A DNA stretch of 40,723 nt from contig NZ_BJUL01000024.1 in assembly GCF_007989605.1 (NCBI RefSeq), positions 1 to 40,723 on the forward strand. Reading direction: 5' to 3'. Source of the DNA: Vreelandella venusta (GTDB lineage Bacteria; Pseudomonadota; Gammaproteobacteria; Pseudomonadales; Halomonadaceae). The notes beneath the pieces are model-generated. The model saw only the letters and a program-made list of their open reading frames with translations, had not been told where the DNA came from and ran no database searches. Each line of letters begins with the position of its first letter. Within the stretch, counting starts at the first letter, position 1. Position numbers and translations under genes: made by a program. Below, piece after piece: positions 17,606-26,039 of this stretch.

Positions 17606-17638
17606 AAAAGCCATCCTCACGGATGGCTTTTTTATTTT
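17606..17638 (+). terminator. Intrinsic terminator after mrpG
   Basis: AAAAGCCATCC (17606-17616) and GGATGGCTTTT (17621-17631) form an 11-bp stem with loop TCAC, running into TTTATTTT. It closes the mrp operon. Confidence 0.92.
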
Positions 17639-17705
17639 CAGCATCTTGAGTGAAGCATGGAGGACGAATTTGGTTAGCCCAGTCGATAGAAGTTTTATCT
17701 CAAAA

Positions 17706-17744
17706 TATGTACGCTATATTATGTACAATAGTTATACTGTATAA
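17706..17744. promoter_or_regulatory. TATGTAC/TTATAC repeat cluster upstream of the DUF2256-CRY-DASH pair
   Basis: TATGTAC occurs twice, 14 bp apart (17706-17712 and 17720-17726). TTATAC-T-GTATAA (17732-17744), a perfect inverted repeat, follows. AGTTATACT (17730-17738) also occurs between the FeS photolyase gene and hemH. The cluster lies about 60-100 nt before the DUF2256 start, in an AT-rich stretch between a terminator and the gene. An operator for a shared regulator is the simplest reading (inference). Confidence 0.5.
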
Positions 17745-17804
17745 GTTGTTGTGTCTATGTTTTTGGCGCGTGGCGCGTAAGTGTTTGGCAGCGAGGTGGA
17801 GTCT

Positions 17805-17996
17805 ATGCAGCGTAAGCGTGATTTACCGCAAAAAGACTGTATTCAATGCCAGCGCCCTTTTACTTGGCGGAAAAAGTGGGCGCGCTGCTGGGATGAAGTG
17901 CGCCATTGTAGTGAACGTTGCCGTCGCGAAGCCAAGCAGTCCAACGCACTAAAGAGGCACGCACTAAAGAGGCAAATGCATGAGCAGCACGACTGA
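17805..17996 (+). CDS. DUF2256 zinc-finger-like protein
   Basis: A 63-residue basic protein. The Cys motif [19 protein letters not shown] followed by [10 protein letters not shown] matches the DUF2256 family, whose paired Cys probably bind zinc. The family is commonly encoded beside cryptochrome/photolyase genes, and its role there is unproven. The ATG at 17805 is 4 nt after a purine-rich GAGGTGGAG site. Its last 17 nt overlap the start of the photolyase gene in another frame, so translation is probably coupled. Confidence 0.88.
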   Translation: MQRKRDLPQKDCIQCQRPFTWRKKWARCWDEVRHCSERCRREAKQSNALKRHALKRQMHEQHD

Positions 17997-19401
17997 TATT
18001 GTATGGCTTCAGGATAATTTGCGGATAGCTGATAATCCCTTGTTGCATTTTACTTCCCCTCCGGAGCAGTTGCTTTGTCTCTATGTGCTGGATCAGCGAT
18101 GGCTTGAACGTTCGGTTACGGGCGATGCTTTCCCCAGGCTAGGACCTGCTCGACTACGCTTTTTATGGCAAAGTCTGATGGAGCTACGAGGTGAACTGCT
18201 GCAGCGCGGCAGCGATTTGCTAGTCCGCGTCGGTGACCCGGCCAGTATTGTGCTAGACACGGTTGCCATGCTCGGTGCAAGACAAGTGCGTGTGGCAGCG
18301 CATTCCGGATATGAAGAGTCCCAGCATATTGTGCGAGTCGCTGACCAGCTCCCACCGGCCTGTCAGCTATGTTGTTTTGATAGCGGTTATTTAATTGCCG
18401 AAAGCGAACTTCCTTTCGCATTGGACGAGTTGCCGCCCAGCTTTTCGGCATTTCGGCGACGTGTTGAAAAGCATTGTACGTTTTTAGCGCCTCTGTCAGC
18501 GCCAGTGACACTGCCGCCCTGGCCAGAACCTGCCCCCAGAGGGTTTCCTCCCCTTAACGTAGTATGCAGTGAGAGTGCCGGCTGGCAGCCCGATAAGCGC
18601 CAGGGCTTTGTGTTTGTTGGAGGGGCGGCGGCGGCACGCGATCGTTTTCAGCACTATCTCTGGCGGCAAAACGGCGCGGAGTCTTATAAGAAAACCCGTA
18701 ATGGTTTACTAGGCGCTAATTTTTCTACACGTTTTTCGCCTTGGCTGGCGCGGGGCTGCTTATCTGCACGCCAAGTGTGCCAAGAAGTAAAAAAATGGGA
18801 AGCTATTCACGGGAGCTGCGAATCAAGCTATTGGATTATTTTCGAATTAATGTGGCGAGATTACTTCCACCGAGCGGCTCAGCTGGAAGGTGCCGCATTA
18901 TTTGGTGATAAGGAGTTACCGCCCGTTAGCAGTGCATTTGATACATGGCGCAATGCGACAACCGGCGTGCCGTTTGTAGATGCTGCCATGCTAGAACTGA
19001 AGGCTACCGGGTGGTTATCTAATCGGGCGCGTCAAAATGTTGCCAGTTTCTTAGTGAAAGATCTAAACGTCGATTGGCGCCTTGGAGCATCATGGTTTGA
19101 GCACTGTCTGATTGATTACGATGTGGCGAGTAACTGGGGAAACTGGCGTTACATTGCCGGTATTGGTCGTGATCCGCGCCAAAACCGCTACTTTAATGTG
19201 CTGAAGCAAGCAGGGCATTATGACCCGTATGGGCTTTACGTAGCCTATTGGCTGCCTGAGCTAGCGTCGTTGCCGTTAGGTGTGGAGCGGCACCAACCCT
19301 GGCGGGTAGCGCCTGCTAAGTTTGACACACCTTGCGTAGAGCCAGCCGAGTGGCAGCGTTGGCTAGTGACTACAACGGAACTTCAAGAAACAGATGAGTA
19401 A
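17980..19401 (+). CDS. CRY-DASH-type cryptochrome/photolyase
   Basis: A 473-residue flavoprotein of the DNA photolyase superfamily. The N-terminal antenna domain opens [16 protein letters not shown]. The FAD domain has [67 protein letters not shown] and [20 protein letters not shown], which together favour CRY-DASH over classical CPD photolyase. CRY-DASH proteins repair CPDs in single-stranded or loop DNA and may also signal light. The gene starts inside the upstream DUF2256 gene. This is the second photolyase-family gene in the window and is only distantly related to the one at 8749. Confidence 0.9.
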   Translation: MSSTTDIVWLQDNLRIADNPLLHFTSPPEQLLCLYVLDQRWLERSVTGDAFPRLGPARLRFLWQSLMELRGELLQRGSDLLVRVGDPASIVLDTVAMLGARQVRVAAHSGYEESQHIVRVADQLPPACQLCCFDSGYLIAESELPFALDELPPSFSAFRRRVEKHCTFLAPLSAPVTLPPWPEPAPRGFPPLNVVCSESAGWQPDKRQGFVFVGGAAAARDRFQHYLWRQNGAESYKKTRNGLLGANFSTRFSPWLARGCLSARQVCQEVKKWEAIHGSCESSYWIIFELMWRDYFHRAAQLEGAALFGDKELPPVSSAFDTWRNATTGVPFVDAAMLELKATGWLSNRARQNVASFLVKDLNVDWRLGASWFEHCLIDYDVASNWGNWRYIAGIGRDPRQNRYFNVLKQAGHYDPYGLYVAYWLPELASLPLGVERHQPWRVAPAKFDTPCVEPAEWQRWLVTTTELQETDE

Positions 19402-19525
19402 CGTATCTCTCAAAACATAGACGATGGTCCCGAAAGATAGGCTAGGCAGTGCCGCTAGGGCTAGCATCTAGGCTGTTTCTAAGCCATTATCGGAGCACGC
19501 CAAGGATTGCCACGAGATTATTGTT

Positions 19526-20782
19526 ATGTCTTTGAAAGTTAAAGGTCCACTGAGTCTTCGCCCCGCCTTGTATTTATCGTTCGCACTCGCAGCAGGCAGT
19601 GGGACATTAAGTACGAATGCCGTTGCTAATCAGCAATTGATGAGCGAAGTAGATGCACAAGCGGCAGAGCAAGTGAGCTATGCCAACTTTAATCAATGGT
19701 TGGCTGATTTTCGCCGCTATGCTGCCCAGCAGGGCATCAGTGAGGCTACCCTTGCCTCTGCCTTTGATGGGCTTCGTTATCGTGAACGGGTCATTGAGCT
19801 CGATCAGTATCAGCCAGAGTTTGTGCGTCCCATTTGGCAATACTTGGACACAGCGGTTTCCAGCACACGAATTAATAATGGTCTAGAGAAGCTTGCGGCT
19901 CACCGCGGTACCGCTCAGCAAATGCAGCAACGTTATGGAGTTCCTGCGGAAATCATCGTGGCTATTTGGGGTATCGAAAGTAACTACGGTAGCAATTTTG
20001 GTGATTTCTCGACGCTTGAGTCACTGGCAACACTTGCTTACGACGGCCGTCGGCGTGATTTCGCACGCAGCGAACTGTTAGCTGCGTTACGTATTATCGA
20101 TCAGGGTGATATTGCCGCCGAGCAAATGAAAGGCTCCTGGGCGGGTGCCATGGGGCATACCCAGTTTATACCCAGCAGTTTTGAAGCATATGCAGTGGAT
20201 GGCGACAATGATGGTCGTCGAGACATATGGGGTAGTATTCCGGATGTCATGGCTTCTACGGCTAACTATCTTGCCAGGGCAGGTTGGCAAGCCGGCCAAC
20301 CCTGGGGTGTTGAAATAAATTTGCCTGACTCTTTCGATTATTCACAAACTCAACGACGTAGCAGTGCTGAGTGGGCGGCACAAGGCGTTCGCTCATTGAA
20401 GGGTGAGCTGCCCGCGTTCGATAGCGCTGCGGTTATTGTGCCAGCAGGAGCAAACGGCCCTGCCTTTTTGGTAGGGCCTAATTTTCGGGCAATTTTGCGC
20501 TATAACAACGCAACTAGTTATGCGTTAGCCGTGTCTACCTTGGCGGATGCTATTGCTGGGCGCGACGGCATTGCCCAGTCTTGGCCCAGGGAGCAGGCGC
20601 CGTTGACGCGCGATGATGTGCGTACTCTGCAGCAACGCCTAAATAATGCTGGATATTCAGTGGGTACTGCTGACGGCATCATGGGGCCTAATACGCGCGA
20701 GGGGCTACGTGCCTTTCAGCGTGACCAAGGGCTCACACCTGATGGCTTTGCCACTCAGGCACTGTTAGAACGGCTGCGTTAA
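19526..20782 (+). CDS. Lytic murein transglycosylase (MltB/SltB type) with peptidoglycan-binding domain
   Basis: Cleaves the MurNAc-GlcNAc bond of peptidoglycan with 1,6-anhydro ring formation, in the periplasm. It has 418 residues. A hydrophobic segment (about 11-33) ends in a likely signal cleavage near AVA-NQ (about 34). There is no lipobox, so it is probably a soluble periplasmic form. The SLT_2 catalytic domain covers about 50-345, with the catalytic Glu at 151 in IVAIWGIESNYG and the conserved GSWAGAMGHTQFIPSSF. A PG_binding_1 domain covers about 355-418 (VRTLQQRLNNAGYS, DGIMGPNTREGLRAFQ). The ribosome site is weak. Monocistronic by position. Confidence 0.93.
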   Translation: MSLKVKGPLSLRPALYLSFALAAGSGTLSTNAVANQQLMSEVDAQAAEQVSYANFNQWLADFRRYAAQQGISEATLASAFDGLRYRERVIELDQYQPEFVRPIWQYLDTAVSSTRINNGLEKLAAHRGTAQQMQQRYGVPAEIIVAIWGIESNYGSNFGDFSTLESLATLAYDGRRRDFARSELLAALRIIDQGDIAAEQMKGSWAGAMGHTQFIPSSFEAYAVDGDNDGRRDIWGSIPDVMASTANYLARAGWQAGQPWGVEINLPDSFDYSQTQRRSSAEWAAQGVRSLKGELPAFDSAAVIVPAGANGPAFLVGPNFRAILRYNNATSYALAVSTLADAIAGRDGIAQSWPREQAPLTRDDVRTLQQRLNNAGYSVGTADGIMGPNTREGLRAFQRDQGLTPDGFATQALLERLR

Positions 20783-20862
20783 TGTTGCGTTTCGATGAGT
20801 CTCTTTAGCGAGTTAAATGTCTCATGCTAGGTAAACTTCTCACTAAGGAAGGACGAAAGGTA

Positions 20863-21417
20863 ATGAGGAAAACTTTTTTAGGTGTGCTGGCTACCGGTGT
20901 AATGGTCAGTGCGTTGTCAGTGAGCACAGCTATCCAGGCAGATGATAAGGTATTTGGCTGGGTTGAAAATGCATCCATTGAACCGTGGGGTATCGCTGTA
21001 AAAGCGAAGCTAGATAGCGGTGCGCTGACCTCTTCATTAGATGCGCGTGATATTGAGATGTTTGAGAAAGACGGTGAGGAGTGGGTTCGCTTCCGTCTGA
21101 AGCTCGAGGATCAGGAAAACGGTGAAACGTTTAGCGATCAGATTGAGCGCCCCCTCTACCGAGAGCTAGCGGTTCGTGGCGCAGGTGGTCGTGATGAGCG
21201 TCCCGTGGTGCTTATGGATGTTTGCATGGGCAATAAGGTGTACGAAGAGCAGTTTAGTCTGCGAGATCGGGAAGAGATGATTTATCCACTGCTCTTGGGG
21301 CGTCGCACAATTAGCCACTTAGGGTTATTAGATGTGCGCAGCACCTTTCTCCAAGACCCTGAATGTGGGGAAAATGCAGCTTATGTTCCCCACGATCCAG
21401 CCGATGAACAGTCCTAA
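20863..21417 (+). CDS. Exported retropepsin-like protease of the RimK-associated family (often labelled ATP-dependent zinc protease)
   Basis: 184 residues with a signal peptide of about 26 residues ending in an AIQA-DD site. The motif KLDSGALTSSLDA (Asp51) matches the D-(S/T)-G active site of the PF05618 family, which is an aspartic-protease fold despite the zinc-protease label. MIYPLLLGRRTISHLGLLDV near the C-terminus is also typical. The ATG at 20863 is preferred over 20824 because a signal peptide starts there and a purine-rich site precedes it. It ends 56 nt from the convergent rsmE. The substrate is unknown; some relatives act on RimK-made glutamate tails, but an exported copy is unlikely to. 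Confidence 0.85.
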   Translation: MRKTFLGVLATGVMVSALSVSTAIQADDKVFGWVENASIEPWGIAVKAKLDSGALTSSLDARDIEMFEKDGEEWVRFRLKLEDQENGETFSDQIERPLYRELAVRGAGGRDERPVVLMDVCMGNKVYEEQFSLRDREEMIYPLLLGRRTISHLGLLDVRSTFLQDPECGENAAYVPHDPADEQS

Positions 21418-21473
21418 GTACGCTGTTGTAAGCATAATGCTCGAGTCACCCAACTTGCTGGCTTAAGCGGTGC

Positions 21474-22184
21474 TTAAAAAAGCCGCGATAATAGGGCGGT
21501 AACGGCAGTTTCTACCCGTAAAATGCGAGGGCCTAGGTGCATGCCCTCGCAGCCTGCCTCAAGTAGTTTTTCAACTTCCCACGGTATAAAACCGCCTTCC
21601 GGCCCAACGAACAGCAGTACATTACCGTCAATATTGCGTGGGCAGGCATTCGGCATGCCGGGGTGTGCCACCAGCCCGCGTCGATCTTTGAGTAGTTCGG
21701 GCAGCTGTTCTTCCAAAAAGGGCCGAAAGCCTTTGCACAGCGCCACATTAGGTAGCTGTGTGTCTCGCGCTTGTTCCAGGCCAAGTACTAAGTGGTGATG
21801 GATTTTTTCTGTGCGGAGTTCGGGAGACTGCCAGTAGCTTTTTTCCACCCGTTTACTGTGAAGCAGGGTAATATTTTTTACGCCAAGAGCCGTGACATGC
21901 TCTAAGGTACGTGCCAGCATTCTGGGGCGAGGAAGCGCCAATACTAAATGTACTGGCAAGGGTGGAGGGGGGAGCTCATTAAGATTTTCCAGTGTAAAGG
22001 TTGCCTGGGTCTCGTGTAGTTCAGTTAGCTGTGCTTTTCCCATCTTGCCGCCCTGTAGGCCGACGGTGTAATAATCCCCTACACACGCGCGGTGTACCTC
22101 GCGTAAATGGGTGATACGTCGTGTGTCGGTAAGGTAAGCATAAGCTCCCTTCACTTCGCTCGGATCAAGCAGAATAAGATTCAT
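21474..22184 (-). CDS. rsmE: 16S rRNA (uracil-1498-N3)-methyltransferase RsmE
   Basis: Methylates U1498 of 16S rRNA using AdoMet. It has 236 residues. The N-terminal PUA-like domain contains HLREVHRACVGDYYTVG. The C-terminal SPOUT domain has LALPRPRMLARTLEHVTALG, LLFVGPEGGFIPWEVEKL and LGPRILRVETAVTALL, the last two forming the knot and cofactor site. It is divergent from phaR. A TTAAGC/GCTTAA hairpin overlaps its stop codon in the short convergent gap with the upstream protease gene. Confidence 0.95.
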   Translation of the reverse strand: MNLILLDPSEVKGAYAYLTDTRRITHLREVHRACVGDYYTVGLQGGKMGKAQLTELHETQATFTLENLNELPPPPLPVHLVLALPRPRMLARTLEHVTALGVKNITLLHSKRVEKSYWQSPELRTEKIHHHLVLGLEQARDTQLPNVALCKGFRPFLEEQLPELLKDRRGLVAHPGMPNACPRNIDGNVLLFVGPEGGFIPWEVEKLLEAGCEGMHLGPRILRVETAVTALLSRLF

Positions 22185-22243
22185 GATTGTCGTCTATTGG
22201 TCATAAGGAAGACACGCCTAACGGTACTATCCGTTAAGCTGGC

Positions 22244-22271
22244 TTGCATAGGCGCATGTTGCAGGCACAAT
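22244..22271 (+). promoter_or_regulatory. Candidate phaR promoter
   Basis: TTGCAT (22244-22249), a 16-bp spacer and CACAAT (22266-22271) lie 47 nt before the GTG start. An inverted repeat TAACGG/CCGTTA (22219-22224 and 22231-22236, 6-bp spacer) sits just upstream and could be an operator. Confidence 0.4.
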
Positions 22272-22317
22272 AGCAGCAACGGCGACAAAGCCTCTACCGC
22301 CTTTAAGGAGATGCGCT

Positions 22318-22782
22318 GTGCGCGTAATTCGCAAATATGCCAACCGTAGGTTGTACGATACTCAACAAAGTCGTTATGTGACGCTTGAGGATCTGCGGCG
22401 TTTGATTATTGAAGAAGAACCCTTCCGCGTCGAGGATGCAAAAAGCGGTGAAGACCTGACGCGGACCATTTTGCTGTCGATCATTATCGAGCAAGAGCAG
22501 GCTGATAGTGAAGCCGAAGTTTTCTCAAATGACCTGCTGGCTCAACTGATCCGTGTGTACGATATGTCATCGCCTTTACCGCTAGCACGTTATTTAGAGC
22601 AGGGCACACAACTCATGCTGGAGCAGCAAAAGCGCATGCAAAGCCAGTGGCAACAAGCGATGCGCCATTCGCCTATGGAGTTCATGCGCGAGCTGGCAGA
22701 AGAGAATATGCGCTTTTGGCAAAAAACACTTAATCAGCCTAATCAAACAGACGATGACGATACGCCGGATAAAAGCTCCTGA
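22318..22782 (+). CDS. phaR: Polyhydroxyalkanoate synthesis repressor PhaR
   Basis: A DNA- and PHA-binding repressor of phasin and PHA genes. It has 154 residues. The N-terminal PHB_acc_N domain is unmistakable (IRKYANRRLYDTQQSRYVTL). The PHB accumulation domain follows at about 70-110 (FSNDLLAQLIRVYDM), then a Gln- and Met-rich helical part and an acidic tail. It starts at GTG 22318 behind TAAGGAG (22304-22310). An ATG at 22311 is out of frame. No PHA synthase or phasin is in the window, so its targets lie elsewhere. Confidence 0.92.
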   Translation: MRVIRKYANRRLYDTQQSRYVTLEDLRRLIIEEEPFRVEDAKSGEDLTRTILLSIIIEQEQADSEAEVFSNDLLAQLIRVYDMSSPLPLARYLEQGTQLMLEQQKRMQSQWQQAMRHSPMEFMRELAEENMRFWQKTLNQPNQTDDDDTPDKSS

Positions 22783-22878
22783 CGCCGCTGGTTGAGTCGT
22801 TGTGGCATAATATGCCGATTAACTTAGTTACGCTTTCAGCTAATCTCGGCTAGGCACTCCCGTTTGAGAAGGATGATG

Positions 22879-24165
22879 ATGAACGTTTTAATGATAGGTG
22901 GCGGTGGTCGCGAGCATGCATTGGCGTGGAAACTAGCGCAGTCTAGTGACGTCGAGCAGGTGTTCGTAGCGCCAGGCAATGCAGGTACTGCCACTGAGCC
23001 AAAATTAACCAATGTAGCTATTGATGCAACAGATTTAGACGCGTTGGTGGCGTTTGCCCAGCGCGAGCAGGTTGCGCTAACAGTGGTAGGGCCAGAAGCG
23101 CCGTTAGTTGAAGGGGTCGTTGATCGCTTTCAGGCGGCTGGCCTGACAATTTTTGGGCCTTCACAACGCGCCGCACAGTTGGAAGGTTCTAAGTCATTCA
23201 CCAAAGACTTTCTGGCGCGTCATCAGATCCCTTCTGCCGCGTATCAAACCTTTACAGCAGTAGAGCCAGCCTTGGCTTACTTAGCTCAGATGGGTGCGCC
23301 TATTGTCATCAAAGCTGACGGTTTGGCGGCGGGCAAGGGTGTCATTGTCGCAATGAGTGAAGCTGAGGCTGAAGCGGCGATTCGCGATATGCTAGAGGCG
23401 AATGCATTTGGTGACGCGGGTGCGCGTGTCGTTATCGAAGAGTTTCTGGAAGGCGAAGAAGCCAGCTTTATTGTCATGGTTGATGGTGAGAATGTGGTGC
23501 CGATGGCCACTAGCCAAGACCACAAGCGTGCTTATGACGGCGATACTGGTCCCAATACGGGCGGTATGGGAGCTTATTCTCCGGCACCGGTGGTAACCCC
23601 AGAAATCGACGAACGCATCATGGAGCAGGTTATACTTCCCACCGTGCGGGGCATGGCGGAAGAGGGAAATGCATATACAGGCTTTTTATATGCAGGCCTA
23701 ATGATTGATGCAGAAGGCAACCCAAAAGTAATCGAATATAACTGCCGTTTTGGTGACCCTGAAACTCAGCCAATCATGATGCGGTTAACGTCAGATTTGG
23801 CCGCGCTTTGCTTGGCTGGCGCTAAGGGCAAGCTTGCCGATAAGCAGTGTGAGTGGGACGCTCGCGCAGCCGTGGGTGTTGTGATAGCGGCAGGTGGCTA
23901 TCCCGGCAGTTACCGCAAGGGCGATGTCATTCATGGCTTGGAGCAGGCAGGTCAGGCGCAGTGCAAAGTATTCCATGCTGGCACCGCTCAGGCTGCTGAC
24001 GGCAGTATCGTAACCGCAGGCGGGCGAGTGCTATGTGTCACCGCATTAGGCAACACAGTATCGGCTGCTCAACAGCAAGCATACCAGGGGGTTAAAGCGA
24101 TTCACTGGGAGGGAGCTGAGTTCCGCCGTGACATCGCATTCCGTGCTATCGCCCGAGAAAAATAG
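22879..24165 (+). CDS. purD: Phosphoribosylamine-glycine ligase
   Basis: Second step of de novo purine synthesis: joins phosphoribosylamine and glycine with ATP. It has 428 residues (E. coli 429). MNVLMIGGGGREHALAWKL opens the N-terminal domain. The ATP-grasp domain includes IKADGLAAGKGVIVA and SQDHKRAYDGDTGPNTGGMG, and IEYNCRFGDPETQ binds metal and nucleotide. Three ATG codons run in a row (22873, 22876, 22879). The third matches the family N-terminus and is best spaced from AGAAGG. purH is not adjacent in this window. Confidence 0.96.
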   Translation: MNVLMIGGGGREHALAWKLAQSSDVEQVFVAPGNAGTATEPKLTNVAIDATDLDALVAFAQREQVALTVVGPEAPLVEGVVDRFQAAGLTIFGPSQRAAQLEGSKSFTKDFLARHQIPSAAYQTFTAVEPALAYLAQMGAPIVIKADGLAAGKGVIVAMSEAEAEAAIRDMLEANAFGDAGARVVIEEFLEGEEASFIVMVDGENVVPMATSQDHKRAYDGDTGPNTGGMGAYSPAPVVTPEIDERIMEQVILPTVRGMAEEGNAYTGFLYAGLMIDAEGNPKVIEYNCRFGDPETQPIMMRLTSDLAALCLAGAKGKLADKQCEWDARAAVGVVIAAGGYPGSYRKGDVIHGLEQAGQAQCKVFHAGTAQAADGSIVTAGGRVLCVTALGNTVSAAQQQAYQGVKAIHWEGAEFRRDIAFRAIAREK

Positions 24166-24217
24166 CGATCAGCGATAGTCTCGCCGGAGCTAAACCACCA
24201 CTGACAAGGAGCTAGGC

Positions 24218-24670
24218 ATGGAGCGTGTCACGCTAGATTTCCCCACGGCAGCGATTATTCATCGGCACCCTTTAACGGTGCGCGTAACGGATATGAATTA
24301 CGGTCGTCACCTGGGGCATGACGCTTTAGTATCGCTGCTGCATGAGGCTCGCGTGCATGCGTTCGCTGCGTTAGGTTTTCCTGAGTGGGATATAAAAGGC
24401 TACCCGAGTGTTGTTGCTGACCTAGCGGTTCAGTACCAGAGCGAGGCTCGCTGGCCGGATGCTTTGGTAATTGAGACCGCTGTCCCCGAACCACAAGGCA
24501 AAGCGCTGACGGTCTATCAGCGCATTTGCCAGGCAACGACCAATAAGGTGGTGGCAACGGCTCGGGTTAACCAGCTTCTTTTAGACCTTTCTTCTGGGCG
24601 GCCTGTCAAAGTGCCTGATGACGTTGCGCAGGCAATTGCTCGCGTGACTGCTCAGGAGAGAGGTGCTTAA
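24218..24670 (+). CDS. Hotdog-fold acyl-CoA thioesterase (4HBT/YbgC-like)
   Basis: 150 residues. TDMNYGRHLGHDALVSLLHE carries the Asp25-centred active-site motif of 4-hydroxybenzoyl-CoA-type thioesterases, though here Asn-Tyr-Gly-Arg-His replaces the usual NxGHVNN-like stretch. The remainder (VVADLAVQYQSEARWPDALV) fits the fold. The acyl substrate is unknown. AAGGAG lies about 5 nt before the ATG. Its TAA overlaps the prkB ATG (TAATG), so the two are coupled. Confidence 0.85.
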   Translation: MERVTLDFPTAAIIHRHPLTVRVTDMNYGRHLGHDALVSLLHEARVHAFAALGFPEWDIKGYPSVVADLAVQYQSEARWPDALVIETAVPEPQGKALTVYQRICQATTNKVVATARVNQLLLDLSSGRPVKVPDDVAQAIARVTAQERGA

Positions 24671-25542
24671 TGTCCCGGGAATATCCAATCATTGCCATCA
24701 CGGGGTCTTCAGGCGCGGGTACTACCACCGTGCGTCGCAGCTTTGAGCGCATGTTCCTGCGTGAAGATGTGCACGCCGCCATGGTGGACGGTGATGCCTT
24801 TCATCGCTACACCCGCGATGATCTCCAGCGGATTTTTCGTGACGAGCCCGAGCGCAAAGATGAGCTTTCTCACTTCGCAGTAGAAGCTAATCTGCTTGAT
24901 CGGCTTGAAGGGCTGTTTGTTGAGTACGGTGAGCATGGAACGGGTACGTTCCGTCACTACATTCATGCAGAAGATAAGCAAAAAATTGAGGCAGGTTATC
25001 GGGTAGGGACGTTCACCGAGTGGCAGTCACTGCCTTGTGGTACTGATCTGCTCTTTTACGAAGGGCTGCATGGCGGCTTGGTGACGCAAGAGTATGATAT
25101 TGCTCGCCACGTAGATTTGTTAGTTGGTGTTGCGCCGACCATGAATCTTGAATGGATTCAAAAAATTGATCGTGATACCAAGCTGCGCGGCTATTCCCAG
25201 GAAGCCGTCATCGATACCATATTAGGGCGCATGGATGATTACGTGCGCTACATTCAGCCGCAGTTTTCCCGTACCCATATTAATTTCCAACGTGTGCCCA
25301 CTGTCGATACGTCGAACCCTTTTGAGGTTCAGGATATTCCGACCGATGCAGAATCGTTTGTGGTGATTCGCTTTAGAGATCCCTCAACGGTGGATTTTCC
25401 TTGGCTGTTGGCGATGATCAAAGATTCATTTATGACACGCCCGCACACATTAGTAGTGCCTGGGGCGCGAATGTCGTTAGCGATGGAGCTGATTTTAGCG
25501 CCGCTGGTCCGACATTTGCTTTCTCAGCGCCGTTTTCGTTAG
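24670..25542 (+). CDS. prkB: Phosphoribulokinase-family protein (PrkB)
   Basis: 290 residues. The P-loop GSSGAGTTT at 12-20 and the acidic VDGDAFHRYTRDD resemble proteobacterial PrkB (E. coli 289 residues). FYEGLHGGLV and IQKIDRDTKLRGYS are conserved phosphoribulokinase segments. In Calvin-cycle organisms the family makes ribulose-1,5-bisphosphate; here no RuBisCO gene is in view and the cellular role is unclear. It overlaps the thioesterase gene by one base. Confidence 0.9.
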   Translation: MSREYPIIAITGSSGAGTTTVRRSFERMFLREDVHAAMVDGDAFHRYTRDDLQRIFRDEPERKDELSHFAVEANLLDRLEGLFVEYGEHGTGTFRHYIHAEDKQKIEAGYRVGTFTEWQSLPCGTDLLFYEGLHGGLVTQEYDIARHVDLLVGVAPTMNLEWIQKIDRDTKLRGYSQEAVIDTILGRMDDYVRYIQPQFSRTHINFQRVPTVDTSNPFEVQDIPTDAESFVVIRFRDPSTVDFPWLLAMIKDSFMTRPHTLVVPGARMSLAMELILAPLVRHLLSQRRFR

Positions 25543-25595
25543 GCCGTTTTTGCTGTTAGTACGTTTTCGCCACTTACAAATATGAAGGAGGCTGT

Positions 25596-25937
25596 ATGGA
25601 TTGCCTGTTTTGCAAAATAATAAACCGCGAAATTCCCGCAGATATTGTGTTTGAAGACGAGCATGTATTAGCGTTTAACGACATTAATCCTCAGGCGCCA
25701 ACGCATCAGCTGATTATTCCTAAGAAGCATATTGCTACGCTAAACGATATTGCCCCTGAGGACTTAGCCCTCGTTGGGCGTTTGCAGCACACTGCCGCAC
25801 AGCTGGCCAAGCAACAAGGCTTCGCGGAAGATGGATATCGTGTGGTGATGAATTGTAATGAAATGGGTGGGCAGACGGTTTACCACATCCATATGCATTT
25901 ATTGGGAGGTCGGCAGTTTACTTGGCCGGCAGGCTGA
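25596..25937 (+). CDS. hinT: HIT-family nucleotide hydrolase (HinT-like)
   Basis: A 113-residue purine-nucleoside phosphoramidate hydrolase of the histidine-triad family. The motif H97-I-H99-M-H101 is intact, within TVYHIHMHLLGG. N-terminal CLFCKIINREIPADIVFED is typical; its two Cys may bind zinc in some members. GAAGGAGG precedes the ATG. It ends before a bidirectional terminator shared with convergent ettA. Confidence 0.94.
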   Translation: MDCLFCKIINREIPADIVFEDEHVLAFNDINPQAPTHQLIIPKKHIATLNDIAPEDLALVGRLQHTAAQLAKQQGFAEDGYRVVMNCNEMGGQTVYHIHMHLLGGRQFTWPAG

Positions 25938-25973
25938 TAGCGGGTTCTGTTTATTTTATAGCCCAACAAAAGC

Positions 25974-26012
25974 AAAAGCCCCTGTGCGTTTTTAGCGTAC
26001 AAGGGGCTTTTT
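25974..26012. terminator. Bidirectional terminator between hinT and ettA
   Basis: AAAAGCCCCTGTGCG and CGTACAAGGGGCTTTTT form a long stem with a small bulge and one G-U pair. A runs and T runs flank both sides, so it can serve the plus-strand hinT and the minus-strand ettA. Confidence 0.88.
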
Positions 26013-26039
26013 ACGTATCAGCGGTATGGCAGCAAATCG

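Noticed and set aside
20863..21417. Annotation as a true ATP-dependent zinc protease
   Set aside because: No P-loop and no HExxH are present. The DSG motif fits the retropepsin-like family to which that label is wrongly attached.
22318..22782. A local PHA biosynthesis cluster around phaR
   Set aside because: No synthase, depolymerase or phasin gene is in the window; neighbours are rsmE and purD.
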